A stretch of DNA of 64,000 nt, from assembly GCF_023701945.1 (NCBI RefSeq), contig NZ_JABAEF010000005.1:62001-126000 (forward strand), written 5' to 3'. The notes under the pieces were generated by a model. It searched no databases. It worked only from the letters and a program-made list of their open reading frames with translations, and was not told the origin of the DNA. Of the stretch, positions 1 through 10,971 are shown one piece after another. Both the position numbers and the translations under genes were made by a program. This DNA comes from Rhizobium sp. CG5. GTDB taxonomy: Bacteria > Pseudomonadota > Alphaproteobacteria > Rhizobiales > Rhizobiaceae. Within the stretch, counting starts at the first letter, position 1; the number at the start of each line of letters is the position of its first letter.

Positions 1-237
1 TTCATGGGCGTGGGTGATGATGATGCCCTTGAGGCTCTTCTTGTCGGCGAGGATATGACGGATATCGGGCAGCACGAGATCGACGCCGGGCAGATCGGGA
101 CCGGGAAAGGTCACGCCGCAATCCACCATGATCCACTGGCGATGTTTCGGTTCGCCATAGCCGTACAGAGCGAGATTCATACCGATCTCACCCACACCGC
201 CCAGCGGCAGAAACACCAGTTCGTCTTTTTTTGTCAT
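1..237 (-). CDS. rnj: Ribonuclease J, N-terminal part (runs off left edge)
   Basis: The first 79 codons of ribonuclease J are visible; the rest lies outside the window. RNase J is a metallo-beta-lactamase/beta-CASP nuclease acting in RNA maturation and decay. The fragment starts MTKKDELVF, carries the GGVGEIGMN strand and a VDCG motif, and breaks off at THAHE, the beginning of the HxHxDH zinc motif. Its ATG overlaps the birA stop codon by four bases (ATGA), which points to translational coupling at the end of the nuo-birA-rnj unit. The identification rests on these motifs and on the rhizobial gene order. Confidence 0.93.
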   Translation of the reverse strand, partial: MTKKDELVFLPLGGVGEIGMNLALYGYGEPKHRQWIMVDCGVTFPGPDLPGVDLVLPDIRHILADKKSLKGIIITHAHE

Positions 238-1022
238 TCGTCTCTTGGTCCAACTTGCTCGAAGAATACATCGCCCGCGGCAATCGGCAAAATGCCGCTG
301 TCACCCTGATCGAGCATCAACATGCCTTTATCATCGATTCCGGAAAAATAACCCGAAATCGACCGGTCCGGCAGATTGACCGTAATTTTTTCGCCTATGC
401 CGCAGGCCACCGACCGCCAGCGGGCCGTCACGGCGCCCACCCCCTGCCCGCGATTCCACAGTGCCAGGGTTTCGGCCATGGCGGCAAACAGCCGCGCAAA
501 AAGCTCCTCCGGCGACAGGCTGACGCCGAAATCGCTGAGCGCTGCCACAGGATAGGGTGTCTCGCCCGGCTTGGCTGCGATGTTGATGCCGATGCCGATC
601 ACCAAAGCGCGGCGACCATCGGCAAGCGGCTCGCCTTCCAGCAGAATGCCGGAAATCTTGCGTCGGCCGATCAGCACATCGTTCGGCCACTTGACCTCCA
701 GCGGCGGCGCGTCCAACGGCAGAACGGCACGGACCGCATCATGCACGGCAAGGGCAATGGCCAGCGGCAGCGAGGGAAGATCGGCGACGGGTGCGGGATC
801 GATCAGCAGAAGCGAGGCGTAGAGATTGCCGGGCTCGGAGACCCAGGGTCGGCCGCGGCGGCCGCGGCCGCCGGTCTGCCGGCCGGCGGTAATCCACAGC
901 AGGCCGGCATCTCCGGCCCGTGCGCGAGCCAGGCACTCGGCATTGGTCGAGGCCAGCACATCGAAGGCTTCATGCCGGAAGTCGTCGAGCGACATCCGGC
1001 GCGATGGGGTCAAAGCGCTCAA
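234..1022 (-). CDS. birA: Biotin--[acetyl-CoA-carboxylase] ligase (single-domain BirA)
   Basis: A 262-aa biotin protein ligase that activates biotin with ATP and transfers it to the lysine of biotin carboxyl carrier proteins. The biotin/AMP loop is visible as GRGRRGRPW near residue 53, followed by KWPNDV near residue 110 and the GIGINI strand. No N-terminal helix-turn-helix precedes the catalytic domain, so this is a class I ligase that should not act as the biotin repressor. It overlaps nuoN by 4 bp upstream and rnj by 4 bp downstream, so it is probably co-transcribed with the nuo genes. Confidence 0.95.
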   Translation of the reverse strand: MSALTPSRRMSLDDFRHEAFDVLASTNAECLARARAGDAGLLWITAGRQTGGRGRRGRPWVSEPGNLYASLLLIDPAPVADLPSLPLAIALAVHDAVRAVLPLDAPPLEVKWPNDVLIGRRKISGILLEGEPLADGRRALVIGIGINIAAKPGETPYPVAALSDFGVSLSPEELFARLFAAMAETLALWNRGQGVGAVTARWRSVACGIGEKITVNLPDRSISGYFSGIDDKGMLMLDQGDSGILPIAAGDVFFEQVGPRDE

Positions 1023-2464
1023 TAGAAGAGCGAGGCCGCCGCGGCTTCCGCAGCACTGCCGATCGGTCCGCCGACCAGCACATAGGCGACGACGAACAGA
1101 CCCGACAGGCCGAAGACCAGGCGCAGTTCGCCGGCGACACGGGCAAATTCGCCGGTCGCCTCATCGAACCACATGACCTTGACCAGGCGCAGATAGTAGA
1201 AGGCGCCGATGACGGAGGCCAACACGCCGATGATCGCCAGGCCATAGAGCTTTGCCTCGATGGCGGCCAGGAAGACGAAATACTTCCCGAAGAAACCGGC
1301 GAGCGGCGGGATGCCGGCGAGCGAGAACATCAGCGCGGTCAGGACAACGGCCATGAACGGCTTGGTGGTCGACAGACCGGCCAGATCGTCGATGGTCTCG
1401 ACATTGCCGCCTTCCTTGCGGCGCATGGCCATGATGCAGGCAAAGGTGCCGAGCGTCATCACCAGATAGATCAGCATGTAGACGATGACGCCGGTGACGC
1501 CGGTCTTGGTGCCGGCGGCAAGGCCCACCAGCGCATAGCCCATATGGCCGATCGACGAATAGGCCATCAGGCGCTTGATATTGCGCTGACCGATGGCAGC
1601 GACCGAGCCGAGGATCATCGAGGCGATCGAGATGAAGACGATGATCTGCTGCCATTCGGCAAAGATCGGCTCGAAGGCGCCGATGACGACGCGCACGAGG
1701 ATGGCCATGGCGCCAATCTTCGGGGCCGCGGCCAGAAAGGCGGTGACCGGGGTCGGCGCGCCTTCGTAAACGTCGGGCGTCCACATGTGGAAGGGCACGG
1801 CGGAGATCTTGAAGGCAAGGCCGGCCAGCACGAAAACCAGGCCGAAGATGATGCCAAGCTGCGGTTCGCCGGACACCAGCACGGCGGCGATCTCGCCAAA
1901 GCCGGTATTGCCGGTGAAGCCGTAGATCAGCGACATGCCATAGAGCAGCATGCCGGACGACAGGGCACCGAGCACGAAATATTTGAGGCCCGCTTCGGTG
2001 GAACGCAGGCTGTCGCGGTTGATGGCGGCCACGACATAGAGCGCCAGCGACTGCAGTTCCAGCGAAAGGTAGAGCGAGATCATGTCATTGGCGGAAATCA
2101 TCAGCAGGATGCCGAGCGTCGCCAGCACCAGCAGGACCGGAAACTCGAACCGATCGAGGTGATCGAAGCGGGCATGGCCGACCGCCATGATCATCGCGGT
2201 GATCGAACCGATCAGTGCCAGGATCTTCATGAAACGGGCATAGCCATCGGCGATGAACGCCCCGCCGAAGGCCTCGCCCTCGGCCGGGACGAGGATCATC
2301 CACAGGCCGGCGGCAATCAGCAGCGCCACGGCAAGCCCGGTGACCGTCGGCGTCGACTTGTCGCCGGAGAAAACGCCGATCATCAGCAGTGCAAGCGCTC
2401 CGACCGCAAGGATCAGCTCTGGCGTGACGAGATGCAGGCTGGCTAGGAGTGTTTCAGCAGTCAT
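1019..2464 (-). CDS. nuoN: NADH-quinone oxidoreductase subunit N
   Basis: A 481-aa polytopic inner-membrane protein, one of three antiporter-like proton-pumping subunits of respiratory complex I. About 14 hydrophobic helices are evident. The proton_antipo_M signature region is clear: [20 protein letters not shown] in the C-terminal half, and conserved lysines in helix stretches such as [13 protein letters not shown]. The length is normal for the family. It is the last nuo gene, 17 bp after nuoM, and its stop overlaps the birA start. Confidence 0.97.
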   Translation of the reverse strand: MTAETLLASLHLVTPELILAVGALALLMIGVFSGDKSTPTVTGLAVALLIAAGLWMILVPAEGEAFGGAFIADGYARFMKILALIGSITAMIMAVGHARFDHLDRFEFPVLLVLATLGILLMISANDMISLYLSLELQSLALYVVAAINRDSLRSTEAGLKYFVLGALSSGMLLYGMSLIYGFTGNTGFGEIAAVLVSGEPQLGIIFGLVFVLAGLAFKISAVPFHMWTPDVYEGAPTPVTAFLAAAPKIGAMAILVRVVIGAFEPIFAEWQQIIVFISIASMILGSVAAIGQRNIKRLMAYSSIGHMGYALVGLAAGTKTGVTGVIVYMLIYLVMTLGTFACIMAMRRKEGGNVETIDDLAGLSTTKPFMAVVLTALMFSLAGIPPLAGFFGKYFVFLAAIEAKLYGLAIIGVLASVIGAFYYLRLVKVMWFDEATGEFARVAGELRLVFGLSGLFVVAYVLVGGPIGSAAEAAAASLFY

Positions 2465-2481
2465 TTCGAAATATCCCGTCG

Positions 2482-3993
2482 TCAGTTCACCGAGAGCGCA
2501 ACGGATTGCGCCGCCTGCAGGGCTGCGGAGTAGTGGTTGAGGAGCGCGTCCACGGAGGCCGCGGTCACGTCATTGATCGGTGCCGGATAGAAGCCGAAGA
2601 AGATCGTCAGGGCAATCAGCGGGTAGAGAATGACCTGTTCGCGCGGGGTCAGATCGAGCAGCGCCTTGAGGCTCTCCTTCTCGAGCGGACCGAACACGAC
2701 ACGACGATAAAGCCAGAGCGCATAGGCCGCCGACAGGATCACGCCGGTGGCGGCAAACAGCGCCACCCAGGTATTGGCGCGGAACACACCGATCAGCGTC
2801 AGGAATTCGCCGATGAAACCGGACGTGCCGGGCAGACCGACATTGGCCATGGTGAAGATCATGAAGGCGAAGGCATATTTCGGCATGTTGTTGGCAAGAC
2901 CGCCATAGGCGGAGATCTCGCGGGTATGCATGCGGTCGTAGATGACGCCGACGCAGAGGAACAGCGCGCTGGCGACGAAGCCGTGGCTGATCATCTGGAA
3001 GATCGAGCCCTGCACCCCTTGGGTATTGGCGGCGAAGATCCCCATGGTCACGTAGCCCATGTGGGCGACCGACGAATAGGCGATCAGCTTCTTCATGTCG
3101 TCCTGCATCATGGCCACCAGCGAGGTGTAGATGATGGCGATGACGGACAGAGCAAAGACCATCGGCGCGAAGAAATCGGAGGCCAGCGGGAACATCGGCA
3201 GGGAGAAGCGCAGCAGACCGTAGCCGCCGAGCTTCAGCAGGATGCCGGCCAGGATGACCGAACCTGCGGTCGGCGCCTGCACGTGGGCATCCGGCAACCA
3301 GGTGTGGACCGGCCACATCGGCATCTTCACCGCAAAGGAGGCGAAGAAGGCGAGCCACAGCCAGGTCTGCATCTGCGGCGGGAAATCATGGGCGAGCAGC
3401 GCCGGGGTATCGGTCGTGCCGGCATCCCAGTACATGGCCATGATGGCCAAAAGCATCAGCACCGAGCCGAGCAGCGTGTAGAGGAAGAACTTGTAGGAAG
3501 CGTAGACGCGGTCCTTGCCGCCCCAGACGCCGATGATGATGAACATCGGAATGAGGCCGGCTTCGAAGAACACGTAGAACAGCACGATATCGAGCGAGAC
3601 GAACACGCCGATCATCATGGTTTCCAGGATCAGGAAGGCGATCATGTAGTCCTTGATGCGCACCGTCACCGAGGTCCAGCTGGCCAGAACGCAGATCGGC
3701 ATCAGGAACGTGGTCAGAACAATGAACAGCATGGAAATGCCGTCGACGCCGAGATGGTAGGAGATCCCGGTGCTCAGCCATTCCTTCTTCTCGACCATCT
3801 GGAAGCCGGCGTCGGAATTGTCGAAGCCGATCCAGATGAACAGCGAGACGACGAAGGTGAACACCGTCGTCAGCAAGGCGACGTTGAGGGTGTTGCGGCG
3901 TCCGAACGCGCTGTCTTCGCGGGTCAGCAGCAAGAGCGCTACGCCCACCAAAGGCAGGAAGGTGACCGCTGAGAGTATGGGCCAATCGGTCAT
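2482..3993 (-). CDS. nuoM: NADH-quinone oxidoreductase subunit M
   Basis: A 503-aa antiporter-like membrane subunit of complex I with about 14 predicted helices. Diagnostic stretches are the [14 protein letters not shown] segment with the key glutamate of helix 5, [17 protein letters not shown], and [13 protein letters not shown]. It takes part in proton translocation in the membrane arm, next to NuoL and NuoN. Its ATG overlaps the nuoL stop (TGATG), a strong coupling signal. The length and gene order match the family. Confidence 0.97.
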   Translation of the reverse strand: MTDWPILSAVTFLPLVGVALLLLTREDSAFGRRNTLNVALLTTVFTFVVSLFIWIGFDNSDAGFQMVEKKEWLSTGISYHLGVDGISMLFIVLTTFLMPICVLASWTSVTVRIKDYMIAFLILETMMIGVFVSLDIVLFYVFFEAGLIPMFIIIGVWGGKDRVYASYKFFLYTLLGSVLMLLAIMAMYWDAGTTDTPALLAHDFPPQMQTWLWLAFFASFAVKMPMWPVHTWLPDAHVQAPTAGSVILAGILLKLGGYGLLRFSLPMFPLASDFFAPMVFALSVIAIIYTSLVAMMQDDMKKLIAYSSVAHMGYVTMGIFAANTQGVQGSIFQMISHGFVASALFLCVGVIYDRMHTREISAYGGLANNMPKYAFAFMIFTMANVGLPGTSGFIGEFLTLIGVFRANTWVALFAATGVILSAAYALWLYRRVVFGPLEKESLKALLDLTPREQVILYPLIALTIFFGFYPAPINDVTAASVDALLNHYSAALQAAQSVALSVN

Positions 3994-5996
3994 CAGAAGG
4001 AACTCCCGAGCATCATCCAGGTAATGAGCGCCGCGATGCCGATCAGCATCATGAAGGCGTAGTGATAGAGGAAGCCGGACTGCAGGCGCACGACGCGCTG
4101 GGTCAGGCCGGACACGCCGGCGGCAACGCCGTTCGGGCCATAGGCATCGATGATCCCGACATCACCCTTCTTCCACAGGAAGCGGCCGAGCGCCTTGGCC
4201 GAGCGGACGAAGAGGAAGTCGTAGAGTTCGTCGAAATACCACTTGTTGAGCAGGAACTGGTAGAGAACCCGGTGCTGGCCTGCCAGCACCTTCGGCGTCG
4301 AAGGCGACTTGATATACATGTACCAGGCGGTCACCAGACCCGTCAGCATCGCCACGAACGGGCTCCACTTCACCCAGAGCGGCACGTGGTGGAACTCTTC
4401 GATAATCTCGTTCTCGGGCAAGGTGAACAGGGCGGACTTCCAGAAATGCTCGTATTCATGGCCGAAGAAGTAGCCCTCGAAGACGACACCGGCCAGGACC
4501 GCACCGACGGCCAGAACGGCGAGCGGCAACAGCATGACCATCGGTGATTCATGCACGTGGTGCATGACATCGGCGGAAGCGCGCGGCTTGCCGAAGAAGG
4601 TCATGAACATCAGGCGCCAGGAATAGAAGCTGGTGAACAATGCCGCGATGACCAGCAGCGTGAAGGCAAAGCCCGAGACCGCCGAATGGGAGGCGTAGGC
4701 CGATTCGATGATGACGTCCTTGGAGAAGAAGCCGGCAAAGCCGAACATCGTGCCCGGGATACCGACACCGGTAATGGCCAGGGTGCCGAGCAGCATCATC
4801 CAGAAGGTGACCTTGATGTGCGGACGCAGGCCGCCCATGTAGCGCATGTCCTGTTCGCCATCGACCGCGTGGATGACCGAACCGGCGCATAGAAACAGCA
4901 GCGCCTTGAAGAAGGCGTGCGTGAACAGATGGAAGACGGCGCCACCATAAGCCCCGACGCCGAGGGCGACGAACATGTAGCCGAGCTGCGAACAGGTCGA
5001 ATAGGCGATGACGCGCTTGATGTCGTTCTGCACCAGGCCGACGGTTGCCGCGAAGAAGGCGGTGATCGCGCCGATGACCGTCACGACGATGCGGGCATCC
5101 GGCGAGAGTTCAAACAGCGGCGACATGCGGGCGACGAGGAAGACGCCGGCGGTGACCATGGTTGCGGCATGGATGAGGGCCGAGACCGGGGTCGGGCCTT
5201 CCATGGCGTCCGGCAGCCAGGTGTGCAGCAGGAACTGCGCCGACTTGCCCATGGCACCCATGAACAGCAGCAGGCAGACGGCGGTGATGGCATGGCCCTT
5301 GTCGAGCTGCATGCCGAACAGGTTGATGACTGCTTCGCTGGTCGCAGCCCCTTCGGCCGGCAGATAGGTCTGGGCGGCGGCAAAGATGGTTTCGAAATTG
5401 ATCGAGCCGAACAGCACGAACACGCCCCCGATGCCGAGGATGAAGCCGAAGTCGCCGACGCGGTTGACGATGAAGGCCTTCATGGCGGCCGCCGTCGCCG
5501 ACGGCTTCTTGAACCAGAAGCCGATCAGCAGGTAGGACGCAAGACCGACGCCTTCCCAGCCGAAGAACATCTGCAGCAGGTTGTCGGCGGTGACCAGCAT
5601 CAGCATGGCGAAGGTGAAGAGCGACAGATAGGCAAAGAAGCGCGGCCGATGCGGATCGTGATGCATGTAGCCGATCGAATAGATATGCACCAGCGTCGAG
5701 ACGGTGTTGACCACCACCAGCATGACGGCGGTCAGCGTATCGATGCGCAGCGACCATTCGACGTCAACACCGCCGGACTGGATCCAGCGGAACAGCGCCA
5801 CCTTGATCACATCGTGGCCTTCGGCATGCTCGCCGAAGCCGACCTGGAGGAACACCACCCAGGACAGGATAGCGGTCAGGATCATCAGGCCGCTGGTGAT
5901 GTATTCGGAGGCCTTGGCACCGATCTGACGGCCGAACAGGCCGGCGATCAGCGCGCCGATCAAGGGAAGGAAGACAATTGCCTTGTACACTATCAT
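3993..5996 (-). CDS. nuoL: NADH-quinone oxidoreductase subunit L
   Basis: A 667-aa subunit at the distal end of the complex I membrane arm, with about 16 transmembrane helices. It carries the Oxidored_q1_N segment ([15 protein letters not shown]), the core antiporter region [27 protein letters not shown], and a long C-terminal extension that contains the lateral helix spanning NuoM and NuoN. It starts 7 bp after nuoK and overlaps nuoM by one base. Nothing looks truncated. Confidence 0.97.
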   Translation of the reverse strand: MIVYKAIVFLPLIGALIAGLFGRQIGAKASEYITSGLMILTAILSWVVFLQVGFGEHAEGHDVIKVALFRWIQSGGVDVEWSLRIDTLTAVMLVVVNTVSTLVHIYSIGYMHHDPHRPRFFAYLSLFTFAMLMLVTADNLLQMFFGWEGVGLASYLLIGFWFKKPSATAAAMKAFIVNRVGDFGFILGIGGVFVLFGSINFETIFAAAQTYLPAEGAATSEAVINLFGMQLDKGHAITAVCLLLFMGAMGKSAQFLLHTWLPDAMEGPTPVSALIHAATMVTAGVFLVARMSPLFELSPDARIVVTVIGAITAFFAATVGLVQNDIKRVIAYSTCSQLGYMFVALGVGAYGGAVFHLFTHAFFKALLFLCAGSVIHAVDGEQDMRYMGGLRPHIKVTFWMMLLGTLAITGVGIPGTMFGFAGFFSKDVIIESAYASHSAVSGFAFTLLVIAALFTSFYSWRLMFMTFFGKPRASADVMHHVHESPMVMLLPLAVLAVGAVLAGVVFEGYFFGHEYEHFWKSALFTLPENEIIEEFHHVPLWVKWSPFVAMLTGLVTAWYMYIKSPSTPKVLAGQHRVLYQFLLNKWYFDELYDFLFVRSAKALGRFLWKKGDVGIIDAYGPNGVAAGVSGLTQRVVRLQSGFLYHYAFMMLIGIAALITWMMLGSSF

Positions 5997-6003
5997 AGCC
6001 GTG

Positions 6004-6312
6004 TCAGCCCTTCATCATATTGACGTCTTCAACGGCGATCGATCCGCGATTGCGATAGAAGACAACGAGTATTGCAAGGCCGATGGCCGCTTCCGCGGCC
6101 GCAACGGTCAGAATGAACAAGGCGAAGACCTGGCCGACGATGTCGTTCAGGAAGGACGAGAACGCCACCATGTTCACATTGACGGCCAGCAGGATCAGTT
6201 CGACCGACATCAGAATGACGATGATGTTCTTGCGATTGAGGAAGATGCCGAAAACGCCCAGCATGAAGAGCAACGCACTGACGGTGAGGTAATGGGAAAG
6301 TCCGATTTCCAT
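6004..6312 (-). CDS. nuoK: NADH-quinone oxidoreductase subunit K
   Basis: A 102-aa subunit with three transmembrane helices that couples the quinone site to the antiporter subunits. The MEIGLSHYL start, the glutamate in the [10 protein letters not shown] helix and the AAEAAIGLA helix are the conserved family features, including the two membrane glutamates needed for proton transfer. The length is typical. It lies between nuoJ (30-bp gap) and nuoL (7-bp gap). Confidence 0.97.
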   Translation of the reverse strand: MEIGLSHYLTVSALLFMLGVFGIFLNRKNIIVILMSVELILLAVNVNMVAFSSFLNDIVGQVFALFILTVAAAEAAIGLAILVVFYRNRGSIAVEDVNMMKG

Positions 6313-6342
6313 TTTAGTGTTCCTTGACCTCTTGCTGGCGGC

Positions 6343-6957
6343 TCATACGCCCTGGCCCGGCTTGACCTTGACGACCTTGACGCCGGTCGCAGGGTTGCGG
6401 GCAACCTGTTTCGAAATATCCTGGCGCTTGACGTTCACCCGGTGACGGAGCGTCAGCACGATCGCGCCGATCATCGCCACCAGAAGCACGAGACCGGCGA
6501 TCTGGAAGTAGAAGACGTAGTGGGTGTAGAGCACGTCGCCGAGAGCCGCGGTGTTTTCGCGCTCGACCGGAGACGGGATCGGCATGGTGATGGCCTTGGC
6601 CGCCTGCGGCGAGATGGCGCTGCCGCCGATCACCACCACCAGTTCGGCCGCGACGATCAAGCCGACCAGGGCACCGATCGGCGCATATTTCAGCGCTCCG
6701 GACCGCAGCTCGTTGAAATCGATGTCGAGCATCATCACCACGAACAGGAAGAGAACCGCCACGGCGCCGATATAGACGACCAGCAGGATCATCGCCAGGA
6801 ATTCGGCGCCCGTCAGCAGGAACAGACCGGCGGCGTTGAAGAAGGTCAGGATCAGGAACAAGACGGAATGAACCGGATTGCGCGCCGAAATGACCATGAA
6901 CGCCGAAGCCACTGCGACGAAGGCGAACAGATAGAAAAAGAGAGCCTGAAGACCCAT
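6343..6957 (-). CDS. nuoJ: NADH-quinone oxidoreductase subunit J
   Basis: A 204-aa membrane subunit of complex I with five predicted helices, including the helix-3 stretch LVVYIGAVAVLFLFVVMML that changes shape during turnover in known structures. A soluble tail of about 35 residues follows the last helix and ends in a lysine/proline-rich stretch. The start at MGLQALFFYL puts the first helix at the extreme N-terminus, as expected. A 155-bp spacer with hairpin potential separates it from nuoI, the widest gap within nuoG-N. Confidence 0.96.
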   Translation of the reverse strand: MGLQALFFYLFAFVAVASAFMVISARNPVHSVLFLILTFFNAAGLFLLTGAEFLAMILLVVYIGAVAVLFLFVVMMLDIDFNELRSGALKYAPIGALVGLIVAAELVVVIGGSAISPQAAKAITMPIPSPVERENTAALGDVLYTHYVFYFQIAGLVLLVAMIGAIVLTLRHRVNVKRQDISKQVARNPATGVKVVKVKPGQGV

Positions 6958-7112
6958 GTTGGTGCCTTTTCATCTTCCCCCGGACGGAGCCTTGCGCGCC
7001 ATCCGATAAAGTGCCGCCGATATCCCTTATCGGTCGGCACCTCGTTTCAATCCCGTGTCCGGGCGGAGCCTTTGCGGCTGCACGTCCCGCCCAGACGTTC
7101 GTTCGCTTCGGA
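6958..7112 (-). other. nuoI-nuoJ spacer with inverted repeats
   Basis: This 155-bp gap is unusually wide for this operon and holds no credible ORF. The segment 7011-7040 can fold into a hairpin, with GTGCCG/CGGCAC outer arms and GATA/TATC inner arms. A second weaker GC-rich pair lies at about 7056-7090. No T-run follows, so it does not look like a terminator. It may be an RNA processing or stability element between operon segments. Confidence 0.4.
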
Positions 7113-7604
7113 TCAGCGGTAAGGCGAGTCCAATGCGATATTGCGTGCGATTTCCCGTTCCCAGCGGTCGCCGTTTTCGAGCAGGCGCGCCTTGTCGAAA
7201 TAGAGCTCTTCGCGGGTCTCGGTCGCGAATTCGAAATTCGGGCCTTCGACGATCGCGTCGACCGGGCAGGCTTCCTGGCAGAAACCGCAATAAATGCACT
7301 TCACCATGTCGATATCATAACGCACCGTGCGGCGGGTGCCGTCGTTGCGGCGCGGCCCGGCCTCGATGGTGATGGCCTGGGCGGGACAGATCGCCTCGCA
7401 CAGCTTGCAGGCGATGCAGCGTTCCTCACCGTTCGGATAGCGCCGCAAGGCATGCTCGCCACGAAACCGCGGGCTGATCGGCCCCTTTTCGAACGGATAG
7501 TTGATCGTCGCCTTGGGGGCGAAGAAGTAGCGCATCGACAGGAAGAACGCGCCGACGAACTCTTTCAGGAACAGGGAACTGACTGCCTGGGAGAGACTAG
7601 CCAT
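7113..7604 (-). CDS. nuoI: NADH-quinone oxidoreductase subunit I (2 x 4Fe-4S ferredoxin)
   Basis: A 163-aa peripheral-arm subunit carrying clusters N6a and N6b, which pass electrons to N2 in NuoB. Two complete CxxCxxCxxxCP motifs are visible, [12 protein letters not shown] and [12 protein letters not shown]. The start chosen is [10 protein letters not shown]; an in-frame ATG eight codons earlier would add residues not usual in the family. An amphipathic N-terminal helix should dock it to the membrane arm. It sits between nuoH and nuoJ. Confidence 0.97.
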   Translation of the reverse strand: MASLSQAVSSLFLKEFVGAFFLSMRYFFAPKATINYPFEKGPISPRFRGEHALRRYPNGEERCIACKLCEAICPAQAITIEAGPRRNDGTRRTVRYDIDMVKCIYCGFCQEACPVDAIVEGPNFEFATETREELYFDKARLLENGDRWEREIARNIALDSPYR

Positions 7605-7644
7605 CTTCAACCTCCAATTCTGCAGCAAGAAGGAACGGTCATGA

Positions 7645-8688
7645 TCACGCCCATCCCATCAGCTTCAGCACGAATGCAACAATCACGACCATGCCGAGCG
7701 ACAGCGGCAGGAAGACCTTCCAGCCCAGACGCATCAACTGGTCGTAGCGATAGCGCGGCACGAAGGCTTTCACCATGGCGAACATGAAGAACACCATCGA
7801 TGCCTTCAGCACGAACCAGAAGATGCCCGGTACCCAGTTCAGGAACCACACGTCGACCGGCGGCAGCCAGCCACCGAGGAACATGATCGTCATCAGGGCG
7901 CACATCAGCACGATGGCGGCATATTCGGCGAGCATGAACATCATATACGGCGAGGAGCCGTATTCGACCATGAAGCCGGCGACCAGTTCCGATTCGGCTT
8001 CCGGAAGGTCGAAAGGCGGACGGTTGGTCTCGGCCAGCGACGAAATGAAGAAGATCACGAACATCGGGAACAGCGACAGCCAATGCCAGTCGAGGAACGA
8101 GGCCGGCAGGCCCATCATCGTGCCGAGGCCGTCCTGCTGGGCATTGACGATATCGGTCAGGTTCAGCGAGCCGACGCAGAGCAGCACGGTGACGATGACG
8201 AAGCCGATCGACACTTCATAGGACACCATCTGGGCTGCGGAGCGCAGGGCGCCGAGGAACGGGTACTTCGAGTTGGAAGCCCAGCCACCCATGATGATGC
8301 CGTAAATCTCCAGCGAGGAGATCGCGAAAATGTAGAGGACGCCGACATTGATATTGGAGATCACCCAGCCATCGGCAAGCGGCACGACGGCCCAGGTGGC
8401 AAGCGCCAGCGTCACCGAGACCAGCGGCGCCAGAAGGAAGACGCCCTTGTTGGCGCCGGCCGGAATGATCGGCTCCTTGAAGACGAACTTCAAAAGGTCG
8501 GCGAAGGACTGGAACAGCCCCCACGGACCAACCACGTTCGGGCCGCGCCGCATCTGGACGGCAGCCCAGATCTTGCGGTCGGCCAGAAGGATATAGGCGA
8601 TGAAGACGAGCAGCGCGACCAGCAGCAGAAGCGACTGGCCGATCATGATGGCCGCGGGCCAGACATAGGTCGAAACGAAGGTGTCCAT
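7645..8688 (-). CDS. nuoH: NADH-quinone oxidoreductase subunit H
   Basis: A 347-aa membrane subunit with eight to nine helices that forms much of the quinone-binding cavity where the peripheral and membrane arms meet. Recognisable family stretches are [22 protein letters not shown] near the N-terminus, the [20 protein letters not shown] loop with its conserved acidic residues, and [13 protein letters not shown] near the C-terminus. It follows nuoG by 12 bp and precedes nuoI. Confidence 0.97.
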   Translation of the reverse strand: MDTFVSTYVWPAAIMIGQSLLLLVALLVFIAYILLADRKIWAAVQMRRGPNVVGPWGLFQSFADLLKFVFKEPIIPAGANKGVFLLAPLVSVTLALATWAVVPLADGWVISNINVGVLYIFAISSLEIYGIIMGGWASNSKYPFLGALRSAAQMVSYEVSIGFVIVTVLLCVGSLNLTDIVNAQQDGLGTMMGLPASFLDWHWLSLFPMFVIFFISSLAETNRPPFDLPEAESELVAGFMVEYGSSPYMMFMLAEYAAIVLMCALMTIMFLGGWLPPVDVWFLNWVPGIFWFVLKASMVFFMFAMVKAFVPRYRYDQLMRLGWKVFLPLSLGMVVIVAFVLKLMGWA

Positions 8689-8700
8689 GGTCCCCTGCCC

Positions 8701-10782
8701 TTACTCTGCCGCTGCCTGGAAGTTCTTGCGGGCCAATGCCGAACACTCGGCCATGACCGCCGAAGCGCGTGCTATCGGGTTCGTCAAATAGAAGTCTTTC
8801 ACCGTCGACGCAAACCCGGATTTGCCCATCTTCCCGGCTTTTTTCGCAAGCGCGGCAATTTCGCCGCTATCGCCTGTCGCGATCTCGTCGAGAGCGGCAA
8901 AATGCGGGTGGGCGGCATAAAGTTTGGCACGCAGAGCCTGCAGCGAATCGAACGGCAGTTTCTTGCCCAGCACGTCCGACAGGGCGCGGATGATCGCCCA
9001 GTCCTCGCGGGCTTCGCCCGGCGCGAAACCGGCGCGGTTGCCCATCTGGACGCGGCCTTCGGTATTGACCCAGATGCCCGACTTCTCGGTATAGGTCGCG
9101 CCCGGCAGGATGACGTCGGCGTTATGGGCGCCCTGATCGCCATGCGAGCCGATATAGACCGTGAACTTGGCGCCCTTGGTTGAAAAATCCAGCTCGTCAG
9201 CGCCCAGCAGGAACAGCACGTCCATGCCGCTCAGCATATCCGCCGCGGCAAGCCCCTTGTCGCCCGGCACGAAGCCGAGATCGAGGCCGCCGACGCGGGA
9301 TGCGGCCGAATGCAGGACGGCAAAACCGTTCCAGCCTTCGGTGACCGCGCCGACCGCCTCTGCGAGCTTGGCGGCACTGGCCAGAACGTCTGCGCCATCA
9401 GCGCGGGCCAGCGCCCCCTGCCCGACAATGATCATCGGGTTCTTGGCATTCTTCAGCACATCGAAGAAAGCACCGCTGCCAGCGACCAGGTCCGACAGGC
9501 TGTCGGGACCGGCGCCGAGATAGCTGTAGTCGTAGCGCAATTCGCCTGGCTCGCCGATCACGCCGATCGGGAAGCCGCCGCGCCGCCAGCGCTTGCGGAT
9601 GCGGGCGTTGAGCACCGAGGCCTCATAGCGCGGATTGGCGCCGACGATCAGCAGCGCGTCGGCCGCTTCGATGCCCTCGATGGTCGGGTTGAACAGGTAG
9701 CTTGAGCGGCCGAGCGCCGGGTCAAGGGCTGCGCCATCCTGGCGACAGTCGGTATTGGCCGACCCCAGCGCGCTCAGCAGTTCCTTCAGCGCATACATTT
9801 CCTCGACCGAGGCCAGATCGCCGGCAATGGCGCCGATCTTGTCGCCGCTCGTCGACGCGACAGCCGACTTGATGGCGGCAAAGGCGTCGGCCCAGCTGGC
9901 TGGCTGCAGGCGGCCGTCCTTCTTCACATAGGCGCGGTCGAGACGCTGGGTCTTCAGGCCGTCCCAGATGAAGCGGCTCTTGTCGGAGATCCACTCTTCG
10001 TTGATCTGTTCGTTGACGCGCGGCATGATGCGCATCACTTCGCGGCCACGGGTATCGACCCGGATCGCCGAACCGAGCGCATCCATCACGTCGATCGATT
10101 CGGTCTTGCCCAGTTCCCACGGACGGGCCGTGAAGGCGAACGGCTTGGAGGTCAGGGCGCCGACCGGGCAGAGGTCGACGACATTGCCCTGCAGTTCAGA
10201 CGTCATGGCCTGCTCGAGATAGGTGGTGATCTCGGCATCCTCGCCGCGGCCGATCAGGCCAAGCTCGGCAACGCCGGCGACTTCCGTGCTGAAGCGGACG
10301 CAGCGCGTGCAGTGGATGCAGCGGTTCATCACGGTCTTGACCAGCGGGCCGATATACTTGTCTTCGACGGCGCGCTTGTTTTCAGAGTAGCGCGAACTGT
10401 CCATGCCGAAGGCCATGGCCTGGTCCTGGAGGTCGCATTCGCCGCCCTGGTCGCAGATCGGGCAATCCAGCGGATGATTGATCAGCAGGAATTCCATCAC
10501 GCCTTCGCGGGCCTTCTTGACCATCGGCGTATTGGTGAAAACTTCCGGCAATTCGCCATTCGGGCCGCCGCGAACGTCGCGCACGCCCATGGCGCAGGAG
10601 GCCGCCGGCTTCGGCGGGCCGCCCTTCACTTCGACAAGGCACATGCGGCAATTGCCGGCAACCGACAGCCGTTCGTGGAAACAAAAGCGCGGGACCTCGG
10701 CGCCGGCTTCCTCGCACGCCTGCAACAGCGTGAAATGATCCGGAACTTCGATCTCTTTACCGTCGACTTTCAGCTTTGCCAT
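8701..10782 (-). CDS. nuoG: NADH-quinone oxidoreductase subunit G
   Basis: A 693-aa peripheral subunit that carries several iron-sulfur clusters between NuoF and NuoI. The N-terminal plant-type 2Fe-2S domain uses C34, C45, C48 and C63. It is followed by the His-Cys 4Fe-4S motif HPLDCPICDQGGEC and a further ferredoxin-like CIHCTRC segment. The rest is a molybdopterin-oxidoreductase-like fold with no catalytic role in complex I. The length is typical of alphaproteobacterial NuoG. A newly noticed 57-aa ORF ends 15 bp upstream. Confidence 0.97.
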   Translation of the reverse strand: MAKLKVDGKEIEVPDHFTLLQACEEAGAEVPRFCFHERLSVAGNCRMCLVEVKGGPPKPAASCAMGVRDVRGGPNGELPEVFTNTPMVKKAREGVMEFLLINHPLDCPICDQGGECDLQDQAMAFGMDSSRYSENKRAVEDKYIGPLVKTVMNRCIHCTRCVRFSTEVAGVAELGLIGRGEDAEITTYLEQAMTSELQGNVVDLCPVGALTSKPFAFTARPWELGKTESIDVMDALGSAIRVDTRGREVMRIMPRVNEQINEEWISDKSRFIWDGLKTQRLDRAYVKKDGRLQPASWADAFAAIKSAVASTSGDKIGAIAGDLASVEEMYALKELLSALGSANTDCRQDGAALDPALGRSSYLFNPTIEGIEAADALLIVGANPRYEASVLNARIRKRWRRGGFPIGVIGEPGELRYDYSYLGAGPDSLSDLVAGSGAFFDVLKNAKNPMIIVGQGALARADGADVLASAAKLAEAVGAVTEGWNGFAVLHSAASRVGGLDLGFVPGDKGLAAADMLSGMDVLFLLGADELDFSTKGAKFTVYIGSHGDQGAHNADVILPGATYTEKSGIWVNTEGRVQMGNRAGFAPGEAREDWAIIRALSDVLGKKLPFDSLQALRAKLYAAHPHFAALDEIATGDSGEIAALAKKAGKMGKSGFASTVKDFYLTNPIARASAVMAECSALARKNFQAAAE

Positions 10783-10797
10783 ATTCGCCTTCCTGTC

Positions 10798-10971
10798 TCA
10801 CGCAGCCTGCGTCACTTGCCAGAGTGTAACCTCCGGCAATTGCGAAGAGGTCTGAGCCTTTTCGCTGTTGCCGTGCATGTTCAATTCATCGTGCTGCGAA
10901 ACCCACCACCCGGCTTTGCCTGAGTCTTGAGCCACGCGCCATAGTCTTGCGTCCGGGGTAAGCCGCGGCAT
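10798..10971 (-). CDS. Small 57-aa protein of unknown function within the nuo operon
   Basis: An open frame of 58 codons fills the gap between the helix-hairpin-helix gene and nuoG. Its ATG shares one base with the upstream stop (TGATG) and its TGA lies 15 bp before nuoG, the spacing expected of a translated, coupled operon gene. The product begins MPRLTPDARLWRV and contains four tryptophans, including a KAGWWVSQHDE stretch. It has no cysteine, membrane segment or signal peptide. I do not recognise a family. The support is positional only, with no homology evidence, so it could still be chance. Confidence 0.6.
   Translation of the reverse strand: MPRLTPDARLWRVAQDSGKAGWWVSQHDELNMHGNSEKAQTSSQLPEVTLWQVTQAA

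Noticed and set aside
920-2446. A 508-codon plus-strand open frame
   Set aside because: It is antisense to nuoN and rich in Asp/His/Gln/Gly, the typical look of a mirror frame of membrane-protein codons.
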